Assembly: GCA_013314865.1 (NCBI GenBank)
Contig: JABUEV010000054.1
Coordinates: forward strand, 1-10,155
Source of the DNA: Bacteroidales bacterium
GTDB lineage: Bacteria > Bacteroidota > Bacteroidia > Bacteroidales > VadinHA17
Length of the DNA: 10,155 bases
Direction: 5' to 3'
The notes beneath the pieces were generated by a model. The model did no database searches. It was not told the DNA's origin and saw nothing but the letters and a program-made list of their open reading frames with translations. Made by a program: the position numbers and the translations under genes. Shown here one piece after another: positions 1-6,754 of this stretch (positions are counted from its first letter, which is position 1; each line of letters begins with the position of its first letter).

Positions 1-149
1 GCTCAGCTTTGTACGGCTTGTCTGCCTTATTAGGGCACAAAGCGTTGACGTTATGCCTGGTCATCGGGAACAGGGTTACAGGAGAATTTATCGGAGACTA
101 TAAATCTATGATGAGTAATATTGCCCTGAAAGTTCTTAAGACAATCTAA
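1..149 (+). CDS. Nucleoside (uridine) phosphorylase, C-terminal fragment cut by the window edge
   Basis: An open frame enters from the left edge (first full codon at 3) and stops with TAA at 147-149, giving the last 48 residues of a protein. The fragment reads ALYGLSALLGHKAL, then CLVIGNRVTGEF, and ends in a helix-like tail. This resembles the end of PNP/UDP-family phosphorylases, where the conserved active-site Glu lies in a Met-Glu segment just before this point and a V.NR motif follows (VIVNR in E. coli Udp). Family members split uridine or another nucleoside with phosphate into base and ribose-1-phosphate in the cytoplasm, for pyrimidine salvage. The active-site half is outside the window, so substrate specificity cannot be judged. 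The gene converges on the 4-epimerase, whose stop codon lies 12 bp away. Recognition rests on a short tail and is moderate. Confidence 0.6.
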   Translation, partial: SALYGLSALLGHKALTLCLVIGNRVTGEFIGDYKSMMSNIALKVLKTI

Positions 150-170
150 TTGTAACAAATGTTACAAATT
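148..170 (+). terminator. Weak hairpin between converging genes
   Basis: TTGTAAC (150-156) and GTTACAA (161-167) form a perfect 7-bp stem with a 4-base AAAT loop, directly after the phosphorylase stop. A short TTTT (169-172) follows on the plus strand. The stem is AT-rich and the T tract short, so termination would be weak. The stop codon of the converging 4-epimerase (162-164) lies inside the right arm, so the hairpin may serve either strand. Confidence 0.35.
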
Positions 171-1145
171 TTCCCTGTACCATTTAACGGCTTCTTTCAT
201 TCCCTCTTTAACAGTATGTGTAGGCTTATAGCCGAGGAGACTGCTTATTTTTGAGATTGAAGCAAGAGAGTGCGGTATGTCTCCCTTACGTGGAGGTCCA
301 TATACGGGCTCTATTCCGAGAACATCCTTATCAAACTGGCTGATAATTTCTTTTATTAGATTGAAAAGCTCATTAAGAGAAGTTCTTTCTCCGTGAGCCA
401 CGTTATAAACCTGGTTAATTGCAGAAGGATCAGTTGCAACAGCTGCCAGGTGATTTGCCTGTATTACGTTGTCGATATAGGTAAAATCGCGGGAAACTGA
501 TCCGTCTCCGTTGATGACAGGTGATTCGTGACTCAGAAGCTTCTTTACAAAAAGTGGTATAACAGCAGCATAGGCGCCTTCCGGATCCTGTTTTCTTCCA
601 AAAACGTTAAAATATCTCAGACCGACAACTTCGATTCCATATATCGAGGCAAAATTTGAAGCAAAGAGCTCATTTACATATTTGGTTATTCCATATGGAG
701 ACAGCGGTTTACCTATTTTTTCCTCCACTTTTGGCAGGTCCGGGTGATCACCATATGTCGATGAGCTGGCAGCATAAATGAACCTTTTGACTCCGGCTCC
801 CTTTGAGGCATAAAGCATTTTTACAAAACCTCCTATATTAACATCTGTTGATGTAACAGGATCTTTGATAGATCGGGGAACAGATCCAAGAGCTGCCTGA
901 TGGAATACATAATCCACTCCCTGTACTGCCTTTTCGCAATCGCCGTAATTTCTTATATCTCCTTCAATCAGGATAAAGTTTTTGCTGTTAAGGAAGGATT
1001 TGATGTTTTCTCTTTTACCCGTGGCAAAATTGTCAAGACAGACGACAAAGTTGCCTGCATTCAGAAGAGATTCCACAAGGTTGGAACCTATAAAACCTGC
1101 TCCGCCTGTAACCAGAACCCTGCTGTTTTCAAGAATTCTTTTCAT
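162..1145 (-). CDS. UDP-N-acetylglucosamine 4-epimerase, WbpP/TviC type (extended SDR family)
   Basis: This 327-aa protein is a full-length extended short-chain dehydrogenase/reductase. It has the NAD-binding glycine motif GGAGFIGS at residues 14-21, the catalytic serine stretch SSST at 127-130, and the YxxxK pair Y151/K155 in SPYGITK. The segments GSVPRSI.DP, AASSSTYGDHP, GKPLSPY.ITKYVNEL, LRYFNVFGR.QDPEGAYAAVIP and INGDG..SRDFTYI closely match what I recall of Pseudomonas WbpP and Salmonella TviC. These enzymes interconvert UDP-GlcNAc/UDP-GalNAc, or the matching uronic acids in TviC, through a 4-keto intermediate in the cytoplasm. The gene lies 44 bp downstream of the 2-epimerase on the same strand, so the two are probably co-transcribed for surface-polysaccharide precursors. 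I see no dehydrogenase next to it that would favour the uronic-acid substrate. Family is certain, exact substrate inferred. Confidence 0.9.
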   Translation of the reverse strand: MKRILENSRVLVTGGAGFIGSNLVESLLNAGNFVVCLDNFATGKRENIKSFLNSKNFILIEGDIRNYGDCEKAVQGVDYVFHQAALGSVPRSIKDPVTSTDVNIGGFVKMLYASKGAGVKRFIYAASSSTYGDHPDLPKVEEKIGKPLSPYGITKYVNELFASNFASIYGIEVVGLRYFNVFGRKQDPEGAYAAVIPLFVKKLLSHESPVINGDGSVSRDFTYIDNVIQANHLAAVATDPSAINQVYNVAHGERTSLNELFNLIKEIISQFDKDVLGIEPVYGPPRKGDIPHSLASISKISSLLGYKPTHTVKEGMKEAVKWYRENL

Positions 1146-1189
1146 AATGAAGTTGTTAAAGTGTTCCGGAGCATTCGGTACCGGATGCT

Positions 1190-2353
1190 TCAGGCTTCAC
1201 CAAGGAAGTATAGTATCTCCCTCAGTATAAATTCAGCTGTCTTGCCATCGCCGTAAAAACTGGGATATTCAAAATCAGCATGAGGATTCAATAACGAAAA
1301 AAACTCATATTTTATTTTTTCAGGATCTGCATCTACAAGTTTTGTGGTACCGTTTTTTACCAGTTCAATCCATTCGGTTTCTTTTCTAAGTACCATGCAA
1401 GGTTTTTTGAAGAAATGAGATTCTTTCTGTACCCCGCCTGAATCGGTTATTATAAACCTGCAGGTTTTTTCAAGCAGGGTCATTTCAAGGAATGAGACAG
1501 GCGGGATAAGCTTTAAAAGAGAGCATTTCAGAAGATCATCGTATAATTCCGGCAGGTTAGCCTTGAGTGAATTGGTTGTTCGTGGATGAAGAGGCATTAC
1601 AAGATTCACCGAACTCTCCTTAGCCAGCTGCATCAGTGTTGACAGGATTAGCTTAAGACGTTCTATATTGTCGGTGTTGATATCACGGTGAATAGTCACA
1701 AGCACGAAGTTGTTTCTTTCAACTGACAATGAATCAAGCAATTCTCCTTTCTTCTTTTCAGCAAGTTCAGCGAAGAACAGTGAGTTGTCGTACATGATAT
1801 CACCGGTCAGGTATATTTTAGGGTTATTGATACTGTAAGGAGGGCTGTTTTCAGGTCTGAAACCCTCGTTCATCAGGTTTTTGAAAGCAGCGCTTGTAGG
1901 AGCGAACAGGAGGGTTGAAGCATGGTCGCTCATTATCCTGTTAATTTCTTCCGGCATTGTCTTATTGAATGACCTCAGTCCGGCCTCAATATGTATAACC
2001 GGGAAGTGCTGTTTTGATGCAGCGATCGCTCCTGCAAGGGTGGAATTTGTATCTCCATACAGGAGGACACAGCAAGGTTTTTCCTTCAGAAGCACCTCCT
2101 CAATACCTGTTATCATCATTGCAGTCTGCTTTCCATGGCTTGCAGAACCGACTCCTATATTGTAATCGGGACGATGGATCTCAAGCTCTTCAAAAAAGAT
2201 GTCTGATAATTCCTTGTCGTAGTGTTGTCCGGTATGAAGTGTTATTTCCTGGAATTTTTCAGAGAAATTGTTCCGTATCGCTCGGCTTATTGCGGATGCC
2301 TTAATAATTTGTGGTCTGGCACCCACAACGTTCATCAGTTTTAGCTGTGACAT
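1190..2353 (-). CDS. wecB: Non-hydrolysing UDP-N-acetylglucosamine 2-epimerase
   Basis: This 387-aa protein has the usual length for the family and a GT-B fold motif set in order: GARPQ at 11-15, TGQHYD at 41-46, GDTNS at 100-104, HIEAGLRS at 121-128, MPEEINR at 133-139, TIHR at 220-223, PLHPR at 254-258 and DSGGVQKE at 304-311. D101, E123, E135 or E136, and H222 correspond to the catalytic or binding residues D95, E117, E131 and H213 of E. coli WecB. Such enzymes convert UDP-GlcNAc to UDP-ManNAc through elimination to 2-acetamidoglucal and UDP. The GARPQ.IKA start is also found in the WbpI-like branch, which acts on UDP-2,3-diacetamido-glucuronate, so the substrate could be a modified sugar. 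It is the first gene of a pair with the 4-epimerase and has its own promoter upstream. Confidence 0.9.
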   Translation of the reverse strand: MSQLKLMNVVGARPQIIKASAISRAIRNNFSEKFQEITLHTGQHYDKELSDIFFEELEIHRPDYNIGVGSASHGKQTAMMITGIEEVLLKEKPCCVLLYGDTNSTLAGAIAASKQHFPVIHIEAGLRSFNKTMPEEINRIMSDHASTLLFAPTSAAFKNLMNEGFRPENSPPYSINNPKIYLTGDIMYDNSLFFAELAEKKKGELLDSLSVERNNFVLVTIHRDINTDNIERLKLILSTLMQLAKESSVNLVMPLHPRTTNSLKANLPELYDDLLKCSLLKLIPPVSFLEMTLLEKTCRFIITDSGGVQKESHFFKKPCMVLRKETEWIELVKNGTTKLVDADPEKIKYEFFSLLNPHADFEYPSFYGDGKTAEFILREILYFLGEA

Positions 2354-2381
2354 GTTTTACTGCAGGTATTAGTTTTGCGGC

Positions 2382-2389
2382 CAAAGGTA
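2382..2389 (-). promoter_or_regulatory. -7 box of the 2-epimerase/4-epimerase promoter
   Basis: On the minus strand this reads TACCTTTG, a perfect match to the Bacteroidota -7 element TAnnTTTG, 28 bp before the 2-epimerase ATG. No clean TTTG lies 19-21 bp upstream (only a TTTC-like element), so strength is uncertain. It would start transcription near 2375. Confidence 0.5.
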
Positions 2390-2390
2390 T

Positions 2391-2416
2391 AAAAATTTCA
2401 CATCTTTCCGTGAAAT
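2391..2416 (-). terminator. Probable terminator of the rny transcript
   Basis: On the minus strand ATTTCAC and GTGAAAT form a perfect 7-bp stem around an 8-base loop (plus-strand arms 2395-2401 and 2410-2416). A T run follows (A run 2391-2394 on the plus strand). It lies about 80 bp after the RNase Y stop. The stem is AT-rich, so efficiency may be modest. The T run abuts the -7 box of the next operon. Confidence 0.45.
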
Positions 2417-2495
2417 CCTTCTATGAAGCTGATCTCAAAACAGATTCACTGTCAGCAGTCCGATAACTTTAAAATTCCAGGGAGCGGTTTTAATT

Positions 2496-4055
2496 TTATT
2501 TTGCGTAATTAACTGCTCTTGTTTCTCTTATCACAGTTATTTTTATCTGACCGGGATAAGTCATTTCATTTTGAATTTTTCTGGCAATTTCAAATGAAAG
2601 GCCTTCAGCTTCCTTATCTGACACTCTTTCAGCTCCGACAATAACTCTCAGTTCCCTGCCAGCCTGGATTGCATAGGTTTTGGTAACTCCAGGATATTGC
2701 AATGCGAGTGATTCAAGTTCTTTAAGTCTTTTAATATATGATTCAACCACCTCTCTTCTTGCTCCTGGACGGGCACCTGAAATAGCATCGCAAACCTGGA
2801 CAATAGGTGCAATCAGAGAGGTCATTTCGACCTCATCGTGATGAGCTCCGATGGCATTGCAGATTTCAGGCTTCTCTTTGTATTTTTCAGCGACTTTCAT
2901 TCCAAGGATTGCGTGAGGCAGTTCAGGCTCATCATCAGGAACTTTGCCAATATCATGAAGAAGGCCGGCTCTTTTTGCTATTTTAGGATTAAGGCCCAGT
3001 TCTGCAGCCATTATTGAACACAAGTTTGCGACTTCACGTGAATGCATTAGCAGATTCTGGCCATATGATGACCTGTATTTCATTTTTCCTATCAGCCGGA
3101 TAAGTTCCGGGTGCAATCCGTGAATTCCCAGGTCAATGGCTGTTCTCTTTCCAACTTCAAGAATCTCGTCCTCAACCTGCTTGCGTGTTTTTTCCACCAT
3201 TTCCTCGATTCTTGCAGGGTGTATTCTTCCGTCAGTTACAAGCTGGTGAAGTGCAAGTCTTGCTATTTCCCTCCTTATGGGGTCGAATGCGGAAAGTACA
3301 ATTGCTTCAGGCGTATCATCAACTATGATCTCCACTCCTGTAGCAGCTTCAAGTGCGCGTATATTTCTCCCCTCCCTTCCTATTATCCTTCCTTTCATTT
3401 CATCTGATTCGATGTGAAATACTGTCACTGCATTTTCTATGGCTGTCTCCGCTGCCACTCGCTGAATAGTCTGAACAACTATTCTTTTTGCTTCCTTATT
3501 GGCAGTCATTTTTGCCTCTTCCATTATGTCGTTAATAAATGACATGGCTTCTGTTCTGGCTTCCTCCTTGAGGGACTCAACCAGATGATTCTTTGCTTCT
3601 TCTGCCGACAAGCCAGAGATTGTTTCGAGTTGTTCTACTTGCATTTTGTGAAGTTTCGAAACCTCCTCTGATTTCTTCTCAAGCAGTTCAAGCTGTGCAG
3701 TCAGGTTTTCACGAATGGCATCAGCTTCATTTTTCTTTCTCTGCAGTTCTTCCATTTTCTGGGAGAGGGCAATCTCCTTTTGCTTCAGACGACTTTCAGC
3801 CTGAGCTATCCTGTTGTTTTTTTCATTTATTACCTTTTCATGTTCAGCCTTAAGCTGAAGGAATTTCTCTTTTGCCTGAAGAATCTTTTCCTTTTTAATT
3901 ACTTCGGCTTCTGTTTCTGCTTCTGAGATGATTCTTCTGCTTTTGGCTTTAAGAGCATACTGCCAAAGAGCGTATGAAGCGCCGAAGCCTACAATAAGAA
4001 ATGCAACACAGAGGCCTGTCATAAGCCCTAAGCTTGTACTTATCAGTTGTATCAT
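2496..4055 (-). CDS. rny: Ribonuclease Y, membrane-anchored endoribonuclease
   Basis: This 519-aa protein matches RNase Y in length and domain order. A single N-terminal membrane helix (about residues 8-31) is followed by a long charged coiled coil (about 38-170), a KH RNA-binding domain with [10 protein letters not shown] at 222-231, and an HD domain with H338, the HD pair H367/D368 in LLHDIGK, HH at 405-406 and [14 protein letters not shown] at 422-435. All catalytic metal-site motifs are present. RNase Y starts mRNA decay and processes transcripts at the inner face of the membrane. The ATG at 4055 starts just before the membrane helix, as expected. The gene lies 23 bp after the U tract of the upstream structured RNA, and I find no good TAnnTTTG box between them. 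Expression may therefore come from readthrough of the zapA-RNA transcript. Confidence 0.95.
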   Translation of the reverse strand: MIQLISTSLGLMTGLCVAFLIVGFGASYALWQYALKAKSRRIISEAETEAEVIKKEKILQAKEKFLQLKAEHEKVINEKNNRIAQAESRLKQKEIALSQKMEELQRKKNEADAIRENLTAQLELLEKKSEEVSKLHKMQVEQLETISGLSAEEAKNHLVESLKEEARTEAMSFINDIMEEAKMTANKEAKRIVVQTIQRVAAETAIENAVTVFHIESDEMKGRIIGREGRNIRALEAATGVEIIVDDTPEAIVLSAFDPIRREIARLALHQLVTDGRIHPARIEEMVEKTRKQVEDEILEVGKRTAIDLGIHGLHPELIRLIGKMKYRSSYGQNLLMHSREVANLCSIMAAELGLNPKIAKRAGLLHDIGKVPDDEPELPHAILGMKVAEKYKEKPEICNAIGAHHDEVEMTSLIAPIVQVCDAISGARPGARREVVESYIKRLKELESLALQYPGVTKTYAIQAGRELRVIVGAERVSDKEAEGLSFEIARKIQNEMTYPGQIKITVIRETRAVNYAK

Positions 4056-4077
4056 ATTTCAAACAATTAATGTTAAT

Positions 4078-4274
4078 AAAAAACCCGCAAAGTCTCCTCA
4101 GCTTTTATAAAACCCCATTTCTACATGGATGGAGCTACTAGACATTTCGAACGTCCACTGTCCCGTTTACACGGGATTCCGACGAATCGGAATGAGGCCT
4201 GTCCTACATGAACTAAGGATCACTCCAAAGTTTTAAGTGTTGAGTTTCAAAAATGAATGAGGAAACAATGCGGG
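4078..4274 (-). ncRNA. ssrS: Structured RNA of about 190 nt between zapA and rny, probable 6S RNA
   Basis: Read on the minus strand, the 5' arm CCCGCAUUGUUUCCUCA (plus 4274-4258) pairs with the 3' arm UGAGGAGACUUUGCGGG (plus 4100-4084). This gives 15 of 17 pairs, one of them G-U, with a single 2x2 internal loop; a U6 tract (plus 4083-4078) follows. Inside, UAAAAC pairs with GUUUUA, extended by U-G pairs, and UAGGACA can pair with UGUCUA around one bulge. The tip carries a 7-bp AUUCCGA/UCGGAAU hairpin with a UUCG loop, followed directly by a 5-bp CCCGU/ACGGG hairpin with a GUAA loop. A 190-nt rod with a long closing stem, an open central region and an apical stem matches 6S RNA, which binds housekeeping RNA polymerase as a promoter mimic. 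Location next to zapA also fits, since ssrS lies beside zapA in proteobacteria. There is no coding potential. I cannot run a covariance model, so identity is inferred. Confidence 0.6.
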
Positions 4275-4293
4275 CAATTGCTTATATAATATT

Positions 4294-4599
4294 TTAAAGA
4301 ACGCTGTCACTCTTATTTGTAAGCACCGAATCGATCTTTTGTATCAGTTCGTTAAGTGCTTTGGGAATCTGATCATTATTATTTCTCTCCTCCTCCTCGT
4401 TCAGTCTTATTACGTACTGTAACGATGCCATTGCCAAAAAATCCTGTGTATCTTTATCAGTATAACGCTGCTTGTAATGCATAATCTTTTCATTGATCAT
4501 TCTGGCAGCTTTTCTGATTTTTTCCTCGTCTTCCCTTTCCACTTTTAATGGATAAAACCTGTCAGCCACATTTACTCTGATTGAGAGCTTTTCATCCAT
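4294..4599 (-). CDS. zapA: Cell division protein ZapA
   Basis: This 101-aa protein matches the ZapA family in size and plan. An N-terminal head carries the pattern LSIRVNVADRFYPLKVEREDEE (residues 5-26), then R..AR.INEKI.HYKQRY (29-46), and a long C-terminal helix (about 50-95) suited to coiled-coil tetramer formation. ZapA binds FtsZ at mid-cell and bundles its filaments; it is a cytoplasmic, non-essential stabiliser of the Z ring. The gene starts 10 bp after the stop of the upstream 97-aa coiled-coil gene, so the two are translated from one message. The structured RNA begins about 20 bp after its stop codon. The ATG at 4599 aligns with the expected short N-terminus. ZapA proteins are short and divergent, but motif, length and context agree. 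Confidence 0.85.
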   Translation of the reverse strand: MDEKLSIRVNVADRFYPLKVEREDEEKIRKAARMINEKIMHYKQRYTDKDTQDFLAMASLQYVIRLNEEEERNNNDQIPKALNELIQKIDSVLTNKSDSVL

Positions 4600-4609
4600 T
4601 ATTATATTA

Positions 4610-4903
4610 TTATCTGTTTAAAAGAGCAACACATTTGTCAATCTCCCGCACCAGTTCCGTTATCTTTTTTCTGGCTTCCTGTGCATTTTCAGCATCTCCC
4701 CTCAATGCTCCGGTCAGTTTAATCCGCTCATATTCTGTTTCAAGTTCCTTTATTCTGTTTTCCCTTTCCTGAAGCATAAAACTCAATGCTTCATTCTTTT
4801 TTTTCAGTTCCTCATTTTCATTCAGCAGGTTCCTGTATCTGTTTAACAATTCTTCGAGCTTTATGTTTAAAACCTGAAGCTCTGGATATCCCTGCCACGA
4901 CAT
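4610..4903 (-). CDS. Small coiled-coil protein upstream of zapA, ZapB-like
   Basis: This 97-aa protein is almost wholly helical. Residues 8-65 show regular leucine/isoleucine heptad spacing among charged residues (LNIKLEELLNRYRNLLNENEELKK region), then a short break near GALRGD (65-70), then a second helix with regular hydrophobics ending in CVALLNR. No signal peptide or membrane segment is present. A small coiled-coil gene immediately before zapA is a recurring arrangement in Bacteroidota, to my recollection. Position and architecture suggest a partner of ZapA or FtsZ, comparable in plan to ZapB of enterobacteria. I see no sequence motif proving homology to ZapB, so the function is inferred from context. 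It is the first gene of the operon, beginning about 10 nt after the predicted transcription start. Confidence 0.7.
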   Translation of the reverse strand: MSWQGYPELQVLNIKLEELLNRYRNLLNENEELKKKNEALSFMLQERENRIKELETEYERIKLTGALRGDAENAQEARKKITELVREIDKCVALLNR

Positions 4904-4919
4904 ATCATAAACTTTAATA

Positions 4920-4951
4920 CAAAGTTAATTATTGTTAATCATATATTCAAA
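4920..4951 (-). promoter_or_regulatory. Promoter of the ZapB-like/zapA operon
   Basis: On the minus strand TTTG (plus 4951-4948) is separated by exactly 20 bp from TAACTTTG (plus 4927-4920). Both elements match the Bacteroidota consensus perfectly. The expected start near 4913 leaves a leader of only about 10 nt before the ATG at 4903. It runs back to back with the M23 promoter, about 16 bp away. Confidence 0.75.
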
Positions 4952-4967
4952 AAATTACATTAAATAG

Positions 4968-4998
4968 TTTGGCAGGACAGATCATAAGTATAGCTTTG
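4968..4998 (+). promoter_or_regulatory. Promoter of the M23 peptidase gene
   Basis: TTTG (4968-4971) is followed after 19 bp by TAGCTTTG (4991-4998), a perfect match to the Bacteroidota -33/-7 consensus. A start near 5005 gives a leader of about 20 nt and supports the ATG at 5026 as the true start. Confidence 0.75.
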
Positions 4999-5025
4999 CA
5001 CATATGTAAATGATTATCTTACAAT

Positions 5026-6747
5026 ATGCACCTGACAAGAATAGCATTATCAATCCTGTTACTATTTATTAATCTGGAAGACAACCCAAAAGAAAAATCT
5101 GTATTTATTTCTCCCTTGACTATACCTCTATCTCTTTCGTCGAACTTTGGTGAGCTTAGAACTGATCATTTTCATTCAGGTATCGATTTAAGGACCCAGG
5201 GAGTTACAGGCAAGGAAATTGTAGCGGCAGCTTCAGGTTACGTGTACAGAATAAGTGTCTCTCCCGGCGGATTTGGAAAAGCTCTTTACATGAAGCATCC
5301 TTCAGGCTATTCAACCGTTTACGGACACCTCGACCGGTTTATCCCTGGAATTGAAGAGTATGTAAAAAAGAGACAATATGAACAGAAAAGTTTTACAATA
5401 AATATTTATCCTCCTTCCGATAAATTTGAATTCAAACAGGGTGAAGTAATTGCATATTCAGGCAATACCGGAAGCTCATCAGGCCCTCATCTTCATTATG
5501 AAATAAGGAAATCAGATACCGAAGCTCCTGTTAATCCCCTGATTTTTGATTTTGGAGTGGAAGATAATATTAAACCAATCATTGAAAGACTCGTAATCTA
5601 TCCTGTTGGCAGAAATTCAATGATAAACGGCGACTATAAACCTCTCAGGCTAAATGTTTCAGGAGGGCACGGAAATTACTATGTGCCTTCTGAAAAAGAA
5701 ATTTTAATAAGCGGCAAAGCAGGATTCGGGATAAAATCATTTGACCTGATGAATGAAAGCTATAGCAGGTTTTCAGCATACTCAATATCTCTTAAGGTAG
5801 ACAGCAATGTGGTATATAGAAAAATAATGGATTCGTTCATGTTTGATGAAACCAGGTATATAAACAGCCATATTGACTACGAGACACTGATGCGTGAAAG
5901 AACATATATTGAAAAACTGTTCAGACAGCCGAACAATAAACTAAGTCTTTATAAGGATATTAAAAATGATGGTATAGTAAACATCACTGAAAACAGGAAA
6001 TATCACATTTCCATCGAGGTTACTGACATAAAAGGAAATAAGTCTGAACTTTCGTTTTATGTCAGATTTTCAGTGCCATGGAAAAAGGAGACCTTTGATC
6101 CGGAGATAAAGAACAGCATTACGATGCCATATGGAAGGAACAACAGATTTGCCGCAAAGAATATTTCTGTAACTATTCCAGCCGGTTCTCTTTATGACAC
6201 ACTCTATTTTGAATACAAAAAAACACAGGGCATCAACGGTATGCTGTCAGAAATACACCAGGTTCACAATAAATACGTTCCTGTTCATAAAGCTTATTCA
6301 CTGGCAATTAAGCCTGATATTATTCCGGCCGGAAAAGAGTCAAAAATGCTTATTGCAGAGATAACGGAAGACTGGAAGCGAATTCCTTTAACTAGCAGAT
6401 GGGAAGATGGATTTCTGGTCGCAAATCCTTTGAGATTTGGTTCATTCTTTGTCGGAATCGACACTGTACCTCCGGCAATCAATCCTGAAGAAACAATTTC
6501 AGGAGCTGACCTTTCAGATAAAAAGTTACTGAAAATCAGGATATTTGATAACTTCTCCGGTATTAAATCATACGAATCCTATATAGATGGGAATTGGGCA
6601 CTCTTTGAATGGGATCAGAAGAACAACCTTATAATTCATGCATTAGATTCTGACAGGATGGAAAAAGGCAAAAACCACTCTTTTACTTTAAAAGTAAAAG
6701 ACAACTGTGAGAATGTAAGTATTTACAAATGCGATTTCTTCTGGTAA
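5026..6747 (+). CDS. Exported M23 (LytM/LysM-type) family metallopeptidase with large C-terminal region
   Basis: This 573-aa protein starts with a short hydrophobic stretch (about residues 5-16) that looks like a weak or short signal peptide or anchor. The M23 domain occupies roughly residues 28-178. It has the first zinc-site motif HSGID (H50, D54), YGHL with H101, and GPHLHYE with H155 and H157, so the full LytM catalytic set is present and it should be active. Such enzymes cut peptide crosslinks in peptidoglycan or act on other peptides outside the cytoplasm. The segment between H101 and H155 includes a 20-30 residue insertion (about 110-135). Residues 180-573 are unlike any domain I recognise; the alternating hydrophobic pattern suggests beta-sandwich modules, with an Ig-like stretch at about 480-573. 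It has its own promoter. The gene ends 7 bp from the convergent nucleotidyltransferase stop. Confidence 0.85.
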   Translation: MHLTRIALSILLLFINLEDNPKEKSVFISPLTIPLSLSSNFGELRTDHFHSGIDLRTQGVTGKEIVAAASGYVYRISVSPGGFGKALYMKHPSGYSTVYGHLDRFIPGIEEYVKKRQYEQKSFTINIYPPSDKFEFKQGEVIAYSGNTGSSSGPHLHYEIRKSDTEAPVNPLIFDFGVEDNIKPIIERLVIYPVGRNSMINGDYKPLRLNVSGGHGNYYVPSEKEILISGKAGFGIKSFDLMNESYSRFSAYSISLKVDSNVVYRKIMDSFMFDETRYINSHIDYETLMRERTYIEKLFRQPNNKLSLYKDIKNDGIVNITENRKYHISIEVTDIKGNKSELSFYVRFSVPWKKETFDPEIKNSITMPYGRNNRFAAKNISVTIPAGSLYDTLYFEYKKTQGINGMLSEIHQVHNKYVPVHKAYSLAIKPDIIPAGKESKMLIAEITEDWKRIPLTSRWEDGFLVANPLRFGSFFVGIDTVPPAINPEETISGADLSDKKLLKIRIFDNFSGIKSYESYIDGNWALFEWDQKNNLIIHALDSDRMEKGKNHSFTLKVKDNCENVSIYKCDFFW

Positions 6748-6754
6748 CGGATTA

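Noticed and set aside
900..1256. Plus-strand open frames opposite the 4-epimerase and the end of the 2-epimerase
   Set aside because: They lie antisense to strongly conserved genes, show no family resemblance and have unnatural composition; they are shadow frames.
4126..4216. Repeated CATGTAG on the minus strand, considered as a direct repeat or attachment site
   Set aside because: Only 7 bases long and both copies fall within the folded RNA; nothing else suggests a mobile element.
4128..4230. tRNA-like pieces on the minus strand: a T-arm-like GGACG/TGTCT stem with TTCGAAA loop, and GGAGTGA opposite TAGCTCC
   Set aside because: No anticodon arm of normal size can be drawn between the D-like and T-like parts, one acceptor pair fails, and no CCA end follows the discriminator. 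The long outer stem explains the region better as one larger RNA.
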